Part shown: in pieces, positions 1 to 6,222 of the stretch
Numbering within the stretch: position 1 is the stretch's first letter
Layout: each line of letters begins with the position of its first letter
NCBI GenBank assembly: GCA_002409455.1
Contig: DHNI01000072.1
Coordinates: 6,733 to 13,433 of the forward strand
Origin: Firmicutes bacterium UBA5420
GTDB taxonomy: Bacteria; Bacillota; Limnochordia; Darwinibacteriales; Darwinibacteriaceae
Length of the DNA stretch: 6,701 nucleotides
Direction: 5' to 3'
Position numbers and translations under genes: made by a program
Notes under the pieces: generated by a model
The model's input: only the letters and a program-made list of their open reading frames with translations
What the model was told of the DNA's origin: nothing
Database searches by the model: none

Positions 1-3
1 AAT

Positions 4-42
4 GACCACTACCTTGGGGTGGTGGGGGTCGCAAGTTTATTT
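4..42 (+). terminator. possible intrinsic terminator of a gene left of the window
   Basis: ACTACC at 8-13 can pair with GGTGGT at 18-23 (one wobble) around a TTGG loop. GACC at 4-7 can pair with GGTC at 27-30 across a three-G bulge. A T-rich stretch (TTTATTT, 36-42) follows after a short spacer. The bulge and the interrupted T tract make this weaker than the other two terminators in the window. The gene it would serve is not visible. Confidence 0.3.
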
Positions 43-69
43 GCAGGAAATTTGCATTTTGTATGGAAA
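43..69 (+). promoter_or_regulatory. sigma-H-like promoter upstream of the small SmpA-like gene
   Basis: GCAGGAAAT at 43-51 matches the -35 element of Bacillus sigma-H promoters (AGGAnnT core). GGAAA at 65-69 sits where the GAAT-type -10 element should be: AGGA to GAA is 21 nt, the spacing I recall for spoVG. The -10 is imperfect (GAAA instead of GAAT). Transcription would start near 78, just ahead of the ribosome binding site at 81-87. Assignment rests on pattern match only. Confidence 0.4.
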
Positions 70-94
70 CCCTTACCAAAAGGGAGGCGGTAGT

Positions 95-559
95 GTGAGG
101 TGTATTTTAAGACCAATGAGTATGTTGCTGCTGATTTGCGTGGTATTTTGTTATGTGGGTACTGACATGGCGTTCGCCCATCAGGCAGTCATCGCGGCAG
201 CACAAAAAGATAAGGGTTCGGAAACTGATGGCCTAATTGGTTCTCTGCTCATCATTGGGGCGATTTGGCTTGGCATACGGTGGAACAACAGGAGGGAACA
301 CGAAAAGTGGCTTAACTCGGTGGATGAATATTTTGCAGAAAATCCCCATCGGGAGGAAAACAAGGAGCTCGTTTTGAATAAACAGGTTGCGATAGGCATG
401 AACATATCCGAGGCTACATTGGCATGGGGAAAACCCAGTTCGGTTAATCGCACTACTAACATATGGGGATCAAACGAACAATGGGTATACAGGCGGGGAG
501 ATTACAACGCTCGCTATATTTATTTTGACAATAACGTGTTAACCACTATACAAAATTAG
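95..559 (+). CDS. small exported or membrane protein with C-terminal SmpA/BamE-like domain
   Basis: Function unknown. The GTG at 95 is chosen as start because AGGGAGG (81-87) lies 7 nt upstream and the resulting 154-residue protein opens with a good signal peptide. The ATG at position 2 has no visible ribosome site and would bury that signal. Residues 1-28 form a basic N-tip, a hydrophobic core and an AFA motif, with likely signal peptidase I cleavage after Ala28. A second hydrophobic segment spans residues 47-63 and is followed by a basic stretch (RWNNRREHEK). Residues 98-154 carry the pattern IGM...A...WGKP...N...EQWVY...YIYFDN...IQN, typical of the SmpA/OmlA (BamE-like) fold found in many small Bacillota proteins. 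If the signal is cleaved, the second segment would place this domain in the cytoplasm; if it is an uncleaved anchor, outside. The gene stands alone, between a sigma-H-like promoter and its own terminator. Confidence 0.72.
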   Translation: MRCILRPMSMLLLICVVFCYVGTDMAFAHQAVIAAAQKDKGSETDGLIGSLLIIGAIWLGIRWNNRREHEKWLNSVDEYFAENPHREENKELVLNKQVAIGMNISEATLAWGKPSSVNRTTNIWGSNEQWVYRRGDYNARYIYFDNNVLTTIQN

Positions 560-582
560 CACCCCGAAGGGTGCTCTTCTTT
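559..582 (+). terminator. intrinsic terminator of the SmpA-like gene
   Basis: A perfect 6-bp stem, GCACCC (559-564) with GGGTGC (569-574), encloses a CGAA tetraloop. It is followed by TCTTCTTT (575-582). The stem begins on the last base of the stop codon, so it clearly belongs to the preceding gene. Confidence 0.85.
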
Positions 583-681
583 GCAGGAAAACCGAAGCAG
601 ATGGTGAGACTACACCTCACATTTCGCACCCTTAGGTAAAAATCATGATGCTGGAGAAACGATCACCTTTTAACCTCTTTC

Positions 682-1578
682 GTGCCTGAGGAACTCTCTG
701 ATCGCGAAATGTATGTTTTTGGATTTGATGACAGGCGCCTGCTCTACCCGAACTACAAGGAAGGCGTACGCAGACTCAATCAATGGTATAACGAAGGTCT
801 AGTCTGGAAAGACTTCGCCCTCTACGGTGCAGGCGACACGACGGAAGATAACATGATCAAGGCTGGTTATGTAGGAGCATTCATGCACAACTGGGATTAT
901 CCCTATCGCGATGGTCAAGAGGGAATCCATGCTAATTTGCAGAAGCTTGTAGGCGAAGATGCAGCCTTCATTGCTGTAGAACCGTTCCAAAACGATGCCG
1001 GTCTCTACCGTAAATATCTTAGTGCTCCCATTGACAGGAAAGTGTTCTTCCCGTCAACGAATACGGAGCCTTTAGCATCGCTACTTTATCTAAACTGGCT
1101 CTCTAATATTGAGAACCGACGCTTCCTCCAAATTGGCGAGGAGGGCGTCCACCACACGGTTACCGATCTGGGGGCTATTCAGGCCCTACCCGTAACAGGC
1201 GAAAAGGTGATGAACTCGCCGCAGAACATTGACTACACCATCGTGATCAATGGCCTAGACTTAGGCGATCCCGTTTTGACGTCCAGATCCATTGCCCTTA
1301 ACTACTCTGGAGTCGATGCAAGATTTATCGAGCCAGCTTACATCATAACGGACAATGAAGCTCGTTATGGTAAGAATGTCCAGGTCGGTGAAATCCGGGC
1401 TGAAGAAGGTATGGGAACTGTGCTTAGCGAAAAGCGGAATACCCTCCTCGCCCAAGCGGTTGTAGCTAAAACAGAAGAGTTTGACGCCGTCTGGGATCGT
1501 GGTTTCACGGATTACCTCCGTTCTGGAGGCCAAGCGATTATCAACGAACGGGCGCAAAAATACGACGCAGCATACTGA
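682..1578 (+). pseudogene. N-terminally truncated sugar ABC transporter substrate-binding protein (LipO-like)
   Basis: This 298-codon frame encodes the C-terminal part of a family 1 extracellular sugar-binding protein of the LipO/YtcQ type, which captures oligosaccharides at the cell surface for an ABC importer. Visible family features are the helical segment YKEGVRRLNQWYNEGL (residues 25-40), the interior around FFPSTNTEPLASLLYLNWLS, and the standard C-terminus ending in FTDYLRSGGQAIINERAQKYD. Full-length members are normally around 500-550 residues and start with a lipoprotein signal and Cys. Here the signal peptide, lipobox and most of the N-terminal lobe are missing. The frame is open from 649 and TSFVPEELSDREMYVF already reads as family-like sequence, so the break probably lies near 649-670. 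The only start available is a GTG at 682 with no Shine-Dalgarno sequence, and no permease genes adjoin. I infer a deletion remnant; an assembly error or an unusual N-terminal fragment gene is less likely. Confidence 0.75.
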
Positions 1579-1590
1579 GTTAGACGTTGC

Positions 1591-1623
1591 AAGAGGGTCA
1601 CCAAATTGGCGGCCCTCTTTTTT
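1591..1623 (+). terminator. intrinsic terminator of the sugar-binding protein remnant
   Basis: AAGAGGG (1591-1597) pairs with CCCTCTT (1613-1619). The interior can add a CCA/TGG pairing, and a run of seven T (1617-1623) overlaps and follows the 3' arm. It lies 12 bases after the TGA stop. On the minus strand the stem is not followed by a T run, so it does not obviously serve the convergent esterase gene. Confidence 0.85.
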
Positions 1624-1648
1624 GCGTGTCAAGCGTGTTAAGCCTTGG

Positions 1649-3544
1649 CTAGGAGCTGGTGGATATGACAAAGGGTGAAGCAGGTAAGCCTTCGGCGTTA
1701 TACAGGTTTGCCTGCTTAGGATTATCTTCCCAGGCATAGCGTACTGCGGTAGGATTATCTACCGCTTTGCTCCAGAGGCGAATTGTATTTCCCTGAAGCT
1801 CGGCTTGGGCAGGGTAAAACCTGCCATCGCTGCCTGCCATGGTGAAGCTTTCTAGCGATTCGCCGCGGCTAAGCAGCCCACTTCCTACGTGACTAAATGT
1901 TAAGACAGCTTCACCATTCTCTATCGTCATAGACTCACAGATGGGTCCTTGAGCCAGGACGGGTTCGCCGAAAATCACCTCCTGGGCACAGAGGGCCATG
2001 CGCTCACCAATATCCTTTTTGTTTTGAGGGTGGAGATCATTGGCTTCCCCAAGATCAATGGTAACAACCATCCCCGTATGCGGAATTTCCAGGGCGGAGC
2101 GCTGAGCATCCCGGATCTTGGCCCAGCTAAACCCCGTCTTTCCCTCCATGGAGGCATCAAAATTGGGAAGTTGTACAAAGAGGAAGGGTAAGTTCGGCTC
2201 TTTGAAGGTTTCCCGCCAGTTCCTTATTAGCCCCGTAAAGAGACGTTCATAAAGTTCAGGAGCATTGGCATTGGATTCCCCCTGGTACCATAAGACGCCT
2301 CTGAAGGTATACTTAGCTAAGGGTGCGATCATGGCATTATACAGGCCACATGGTTTGTAATGGAAAAAGGTGAGCTGGGGCAAAGTCGGCATGGGGGTAC
2401 CCACTTTGTACCTCCACTCCCCCGCTAGGTCTATTTTGCGCTCGCCAAAGTCCAAAGAGTAGTCTTTCCCAGGAATAAAGCCTCCAATGCCTCGATTGCT
2501 AATCACTCGCACGGCGAAGGTATTTAATCCTGCTCGCAGAAGGCCCTCTGGGATAGGGTATTTGCGAGGTGGATACTTGTAATCCGTGGTTCCTACATGA
2601 ATCCCATTAAGATATGCTTCATCTCCATCGATAATGGCGCCCAAGCGGAGCAGAGCCCTTTCGCCTGCTAGGGATGTGGGAAGGTTAATGGTCTTGCGGA
2701 ACCATACGGATCCGTGTACTGTTTCAAGATCACTTCCCCGCCAAGACGCGGGTACAGTGAACGTATCCCAGAGGGAATCGTCTAGCGCAGGATCGCCCCA
2801 AGCCACTTTGTTTGGCGCGAGGCCTAAGTCTTTGTGGTTGAGTTCCTTATACCAGTGGTCTAGGCGCTCCATTTCGGAGGCCATAGTACTTGCCACGTAG
2901 GCATCATCCTTGCACTGAGCCAAGATATCCTCGTAGCCTCCCAAGCGGGTGATGAGGCCTTCACTCATCCAGGCCTCAATTGGGGTTCCCCCCACCGCTG
3001 TCAAAACAAGTCCCACTGGAACCCCGTATTTTTCATGATGAGCCTGAGCGAAGAAGTAGCCCAAGGCGCTAAAGCCCAGCACGGATTGGGGATTTACACT
3101 CTCCCAAGAACCCCCTGGTATCTTCAGGGTAGGCCCATGGAAATTGTATGTCACGGGAACTCGAAACTGGCGAATCCAGGGGTTCTCCACGCCAAAAACC
3201 TCCTCGGCGTACAGATCCAATGTCCGACTGACAGGTAGCTCCATATTGGATTGGCCTCCTAAGAGCCACACATCCCCCACAAGAACATCTTCGATGATCA
3301 CTTTTTCCTGGCCTTGGATCTGTAGTTCAAAAGGGCCACCAGCTGGCATAGGGGGCAAACTTATTTCCCAAAATCCCGCAGGGTCAACCGTGGTCGTGTA
3401 CGCATGTTCTCTAAACGTAATCTGAAGAGAGTCACCTGGCGCACCCGAACCCCACAACCTAATGACCCTATCCCTCTGCAGAACCATACCGTCCTGGAAA
3501 ATACCTGCTACAGAAAGCTTTTGTGCCCGTATCGATGTTGGCAT
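1649..3544 (-). CDS. sialate O-acetylesterase family protein (SGNH-type carbohydrate esterase)
   Basis: This 631-residue protein matches the bacterial sialate 9-O-acetylesterase family, serine hydrolases that remove O-acetyl groups from sialic acids or other acetylated glycans. An N-terminal beta domain (about 1-85, with FQDGMVLQRD) precedes the catalytic region. The nucleophile block is GGQSNME with Ser99. Later blocks are FSALGYFFAQ (158-167), GGTPIEAWMSE (185-195), WYQGESNA (419-426) and the catalytic Asp503/His505 in NDLHPQNK. Residues about 250-380 form an inserted galactose-binding-like sandwich (TVPASWRG, GSVWFRKT, DGDEAYLNG). All catalytic residues are present. The ATG is preceded by AGGGGGATGAGG. 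There is no signal peptide, so it probably works in the cytoplasm on imported sugars, unlike the secreted Bacteroidetes enzymes. It lies 64 nt after the DUF6930-like gene and converges on the sugar-binding protein remnant. The substrate (sialic acid or acetylated hemicellulose fragment) cannot be told from sequence. Confidence 0.9.
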   Translation of the reverse strand: MPTSIRAQKLSVAGIFQDGMVLQRDRVIRLWGSGAPGDSLQITFREHAYTTTVDPAGFWEISLPPMPAGGPFELQIQGQEKVIIEDVLVGDVWLLGGQSNMELPVSRTLDLYAEEVFGVENPWIRQFRVPVTYNFHGPTLKIPGGSWESVNPQSVLGFSALGYFFAQAHHEKYGVPVGLVLTAVGGTPIEAWMSEGLITRLGGYEDILAQCKDDAYVASTMASEMERLDHWYKELNHKDLGLAPNKVAWGDPALDDSLWDTFTVPASWRGSDLETVHGSVWFRKTINLPTSLAGERALLRLGAIIDGDEAYLNGIHVGTTDYKYPPRKYPIPEGLLRAGLNTFAVRVISNRGIGGFIPGKDYSLDFGERKIDLAGEWRYKVGTPMPTLPQLTFFHYKPCGLYNAMIAPLAKYTFRGVLWYQGESNANAPELYERLFTGLIRNWRETFKEPNLPFLFVQLPNFDASMEGKTGFSWAKIRDAQRSALEIPHTGMVVTIDLGEANDLHPQNKKDIGERMALCAQEVIFGEPVLAQGPICESMTIENGEAVLTFSHVGSGLLSRGESLESFTMAGSDGRFYPAQAELQGNTIRLWSKAVDNPTAVRYAWEDNPKQANLYNAEGLPASPFVISTSS

Positions 3545-3573
3545 ATCCGCCTCATCCCCCTACGAAATTCGCC

Positions 3574-3606
3574 AAATTGTGTGAGGGACTGTCCCGCGCG
3601 CAATTT
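3574..3606. promoter_or_regulatory. 33-bp dyad upstream of the esterase gene, possible operator
   Basis: Outer arms AAATTG (3574-3579) and CAATTT (3601-3606) and inner arms GGGAC (3585-3589) and GTCCC (3591-3595) are all centred on base 3590. The 5-bp connectors pair imperfectly. Neither strand has a T run after the structure, so it is not a normal terminator. It fills the gap between the stop of the DUF6930-like gene and the ribosome site of the esterase gene, which suits a regulator-binding site. TTGACT overlaps the upstream stop codon on the minus strand, but no -10 box lies at a proper distance. Confidence 0.4.
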
Positions 3607-3608
3607 AG

Positions 3609-4634
3609 TCAAAATTCCTCTATTAATCCCCCGATGAAGCTTTCGATACTGGCAAGGCGCTCCACAACTCGTAACTTGAGATCGATTTTTCCACAGAAAT
3701 CTTCCAGCACAGAAGCCATCTGACCAGGCCTGACCTGAATTTCTTTAGGGATTCCCCTTTGTAGAAATAGATCGCTTATCCTGGCAAGTGTCTCGTCTGC
3801 ATCGTGTTCTGGGGCTTGATAGGTACTATAATCAAGGATGAGACCCGACCTTTTCTCGGCAACAATGAAAGCTCTAGGAAAGTATGGCCTTTCATTTTTT
3901 GTCTCCTGAACAGGCATAGGAAGATAGCAAGTATCAACCTGGAGGACAGAGTTTGTCCTTACACTGATTCTTTTGAGTCTTTGAACCAAGAGGTCATCTG
4001 TGAATTCCACGGGATGATGAACAAGATGGGGAATGGCTAGGCCACAGCCCCTACTATGCCATGCTAGCTCTCCGTTCGCTTTCTCACTATATCTCAAAAT
4101 GCTCTTTCCATGGAGATAATCTAGCTTCACTTGTCCCTCTTGATATTGCTTAGCCACAATCAGTGTTTGTTGTAAAGCGTGGATCAGGAAGGAGCATTCC
4201 TCTCGATTGATGAACCAGGGGAAATACCCCGGCTCGAACCGGCGAAACTGGGGCCACGCATTTCGTCCGCGAAAAGTTAACCCCAACTCCTTGATCTCGT
4301 CCCTGTCCTTCTTATCCAGAACATCCCGATCCTCGAACGATGCCATAAGGGCATCCTGGTGATGTACCGCTTCATAATACGGTATAGTATCACCGCTTTC
4401 CATTAGATAGCTAAATCCGGCGATACCTGCCTCCCCTAGAAAAACTCCCAGCGCAAAGTGGGTTCCCGATCTGCCCATGACGGAACAATAGCCAATCATC
4501 CCGTCTTCTGGGTTTTCGACACAAATTAGATCAGAGTCATACAACCACTTCCACGGTTTGGCCGCATTAAAGTCCACAGCTGCTTCGTACAATTCCCTTA
4601 ACTGGCCTTCTGTAGGCTTATCCGTTGTACGCAT
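3609..4634 (-). CDS. DUF7309/DUF6930-like two-domain protein of unknown function
   Basis: The product is a soluble 341-residue protein with no signal peptide or membrane segment. Residues about 20-165 contain the pattern KPWKWLYDSDLICVENPEDG...GYCSVMG...ALGVFLGEAG. Residues about 225-341 contain CYLPMPVQ...RPYFPRAFIVAEKRSGLIL followed by a helical end with GIPKEIQVRPG. These resemble, from memory, the DUF7309 and DUF6930 domains, which often occur together or near pRiA4b ORF-3-like proteins; no biochemical role is known to me. The ATG at 4634 is preferred because AGGGGGG and then GAGG lie just upstream. The in-frame ATG at 4703 lacks such a site, adds residues without family character, and would place the promoter at 4674-4682 inside the gene. 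It follows the lyase-family gene by 84 nt on the same strand but seems to have its own promoter. Confidence 0.7.
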   Translation of the reverse strand: MRTTDKPTEGQLRELYEAAVDFNAAKPWKWLYDSDLICVENPEDGMIGYCSVMGRSGTHFALGVFLGEAGIAGFSYLMESGDTIPYYEAVHHQDALMASFEDRDVLDKKDRDEIKELGLTFRGRNAWPQFRRFEPGYFPWFINREECSFLIHALQQTLIVAKQYQEGQVKLDYLHGKSILRYSEKANGELAWHSRGCGLAIPHLVHHPVEFTDDLLVQRLKRISVRTNSVLQVDTCYLPMPVQETKNERPYFPRAFIVAEKRSGLILDYSTYQAPEHDADETLARISDLFLQRGIPKEIQVRPGQMASVLEDFCGKIDLKLRVVERLASIESFIGGLIEEF

Positions 4635-4673
4635 TGCCTCGTGCCCCCCTTTTGGTATTCTTTTCTTAACCCC

Positions 4674-4682
4674 ATTGTAGCA
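4674..4682 (-). promoter_or_regulatory. extended -10 promoter of the DUF6930-like gene
   Basis: On the minus strand TGCTACAAT provides an extended -10 element (TG-n-TACAAT, five of six matches to TATAAT). The -35 position holds only TGGTCG, as expected for extended -10 promoters. Transcription would begin near 4667, about 33 nt before the ATG. It overlaps the palindrome at 4682-4694. Confidence 0.45.
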
Positions 4683-4694
4683 CGATGGCATCGT
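4682..4694. repeat. 13-bp perfect palindrome in the DUF6930-like gene promoter
   Basis: ACGATG and CATCGT flank a single central base (4688). The palindrome overlaps the extended -10 element and fills the spacer, a position where a bound repressor would block RNA polymerase. No second copy is apparent in the window, so the operator role is inference. Confidence 0.4.
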
Positions 4695-4718
4695 TGCGAC
4701 CACTTTATTGTTCTAGAA

Positions 4719-6164
4719 CTACATTCGTTCCAAGTCACGTTCAAAGGCCCCCGCCAACTGGTCAGGCCAATCCGAACGCGACCCGAGCCTGCCAAAAAAG
4801 AAGCGTAAGGTGTTGGGCTCTTCGATGAATTCTAGCCCGCCGATGATGTGGCGATGCTCATAGAGCCAGGCGATACGATCAATCGCGTAGGTGACATGGG
4901 ATAAAGTATACACCCTCCGAGGAATAGCCAAACGCAACAGTTCTAAATCGGCTAGCGGCTCGTTTCCTGATTCATCACGCTGCTCGGAAAGTGTGCCCCG
5001 CTCCATACCTCGAATCCCGCTTACAATAAACAGTGCAGCAGCAAGTGCCCCCGCAGGATACTGGTTCTGTGGAACGTGATCCACAAATTCTAAGGCATTG
5101 AGATGGCAGCCCAGACCTCCCGGGGGAGTCACAACAGGAACACCACGTTTGTCGAGTTCGTTCACCATATAAGCTATGAATTCGGGTCCTTGGTTGATCA
5201 TCTCCTCGTCCATAGTTTCCTCTAAACCTACGGCCATGGCCTCCATTTCCCTAACCGACATACCGCCATAGGTCAGAAATCCTTCGTATAGAGGAATCAG
5301 CTCGCGCATTGTCATGAAAAGATCGACCCTATCGGTGCAGATACCCCCGCCCCGCGCACAACCTAATTTACGACCGGAAAAGTAGAGGATGTGGACAAGA
5401 TCAGCGATCTTTCTGGTGATCTCACGAATGCTAAGGCCTTGACACGCGGCTTCGCGCTTCTTCATAAAATACAAGTTATCAGCCAACAGGCTTGCGTCTA
5501 ATACCAGCAATAGACCGTGTTCGTCGCAGATCTGCCGAACTTGCGCCAGGTTTTCCAACGAAAAAGGCTGTCCCCCAATGAGGTTCGTACCTGCTTCCAT
5601 GCGCACAAAGGCTATTTTGTCTGGGCCTTGATTTTCGATGTAAACTCGGAGCTTTTCTACATCCATATTCCCCTTAAAGGGATGCTTACTTGTAGTCCTT
5701 AGGGCTTCTGAAATAGGTAATTCCTCTACAGTCCCCCCATTGAGTAGAATATGGGCTTTTGTTGTTGTAAAATGGTAGTTTGTAACAACCACGGTGCCAG
5801 GACGCACTAAAACTTGGGACAATACATTTTCGCAGGCTCTCCCCTGGTGGGCAGGTAAGAAGTGCTTCATGCCAAAGAGATTTTGACAGGTTCTTTCTAG
5901 CCTGGTAAACGTTTGAGATCCTGCATAGCTGTCGTCGGCTACCATCATGGCCGCTTGCTGTCTGTCGCTCATAGCATTTACTCCGCTATCAGTGAGCATG
6001 TCTAAGAAGACATCATTATTCTTCAACAGAAAAGTATTAAAGCCAGCCTCCTTAATGGCTTCTAGGCGCCGACTCGTTGGCGCCAGTGTCAGTTTTTGAA
6101 TAACTTTGGGTTTGTGCATCTCCAGGGGAATCCGCTGACCACTGAACAATTTGGTTTCGTCCAT
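4719..6164 (-). CDS. PLP-dependent beta-eliminating lyase, tyrosine phenol-lyase/tryptophanase family
   Basis: The ATG at 6164 (481 residues) is chosen because GAGGAG lies 8 nt upstream; the in-frame GTG at 6171-6173 overlaps that ribosome site. Family members cleave tyrosine or tryptophan to phenol or indole plus pyruvate and ammonia, and tyrosine phenol-lyase (TPL) can run in reverse. By my alignment with Citrobacter TPL, conserved residues are Thr58 (T49), Tyr80 (Y71), Gln107 and Arg109 (Q98, R100), Phe132 (F123), Asn194 (N185), Asp223 (D214), the Schiff-base Lys266 (K257), Arg416 (R404) and Phe455/Phe456. Specificity positions are TPL-like: Thr133 (T124) and Arg389 in MERG (R381), where tryptophanase has Asp and Ile. 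Odd changes are Leu226 for the PLP-contacting Arg217, Arg265 for Lys256, Leu267 for Asp258, and GGL for the usual GGH at 349-351. About 20 extra residues end the protein. It is the first gene after a T-box. It may be a distinct subfamily with another substrate or direction. Confidence 0.85.
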   Translation of the reverse strand: MDETKLFSGQRIPLEMHKPKVIQKLTLAPTSRRLEAIKEAGFNTFLLKNNDVFLDMLTDSGVNAMSDRQQAAMMVADDSYAGSQTFTRLERTCQNLFGMKHFLPAHQGRACENVLSQVLVRPGTVVVTNYHFTTTKAHILLNGGTVEELPISEALRTTSKHPFKGNMDVEKLRVYIENQGPDKIAFVRMEAGTNLIGGQPFSLENLAQVRQICDEHGLLLVLDASLLADNLYFMKKREAACQGLSIREITRKIADLVHILYFSGRKLGCARGGGICTDRVDLFMTMRELIPLYEGFLTYGGMSVREMEAMAVGLEETMDEEMINQGPEFIAYMVNELDKRGVPVVTPPGGLGCHLNALEFVDHVPQNQYPAGALAAALFIVSGIRGMERGTLSEQRDESGNEPLADLELLRLAIPRRVYTLSHVTYAIDRIAWLYEHRHIIGGLEFIEEPNTLRFFFGRLGSRSDWPDQLAGAFERDLERM

Positions 6165-6172
6165 TTTCAACA

Positions 6173-6178
6173 CTCCTC
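6173..6178 (-). promoter_or_regulatory. ribosome binding site fixing the lyase start
   Basis: GAGGAG on the minus strand lies 8 nt before the ATG at 6164. Because its last base is the first base of the alternative in-frame GTG start, it excludes that GTG and sets the protein at 481 residues. Confidence 0.75.
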
Positions 6179-6193
6179 ATCATTTTTTCAAAC

Positions 6194-6222
6194 AAAAAAA
6201 GCCATCCTATAACAGGACGACT
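6194..6222 (-). terminator. T-box-controlled transcription terminator
   Basis: On the minus strand AGTCGTCCT (6214-6222) pairs with AGGATGGCT (6200-6208) around a GTTAT loop, followed by seven T (6194-6200). The CCTG within the 5' arm and loop can instead pair with the CAGG just before the T-box sequence, giving the mutually exclusive antiterminator. Confidence 0.88.

Noticed and set aside
583..660. Missing N-terminal part of the binding protein in another frame upstream
   Set aside because: The three plus frames here give only short, unrelated translations with stops, so a simple frameshift does not explain the truncation.
1678..1717. Inverted repeat AAGCAGG...CCTGCTT near the esterase 3' end
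   Set aside because: It lies inside coding sequence with a long loop and no T run; likely chance.
1261..1737. Minus-strand open frame of 158 codons opposite the sugar-binding remnant
   Set aside because: It overlaps clear coding sequence on the plus strand and the esterase 3' end, and its translation shows no recognisable pattern.
4635..4703. Upstream ATG extending the DUF6930-like protein by 23 residues
   Set aside because: No ribosome binding site, no family-like sequence, and it would bury the promoter and palindrome.
6171..6173. GTG start for the lyase, three residues longer
   Set aside because: It overlaps the Shine-Dalgarno GAGGAG; the ATG at 6164 has correct spacing.
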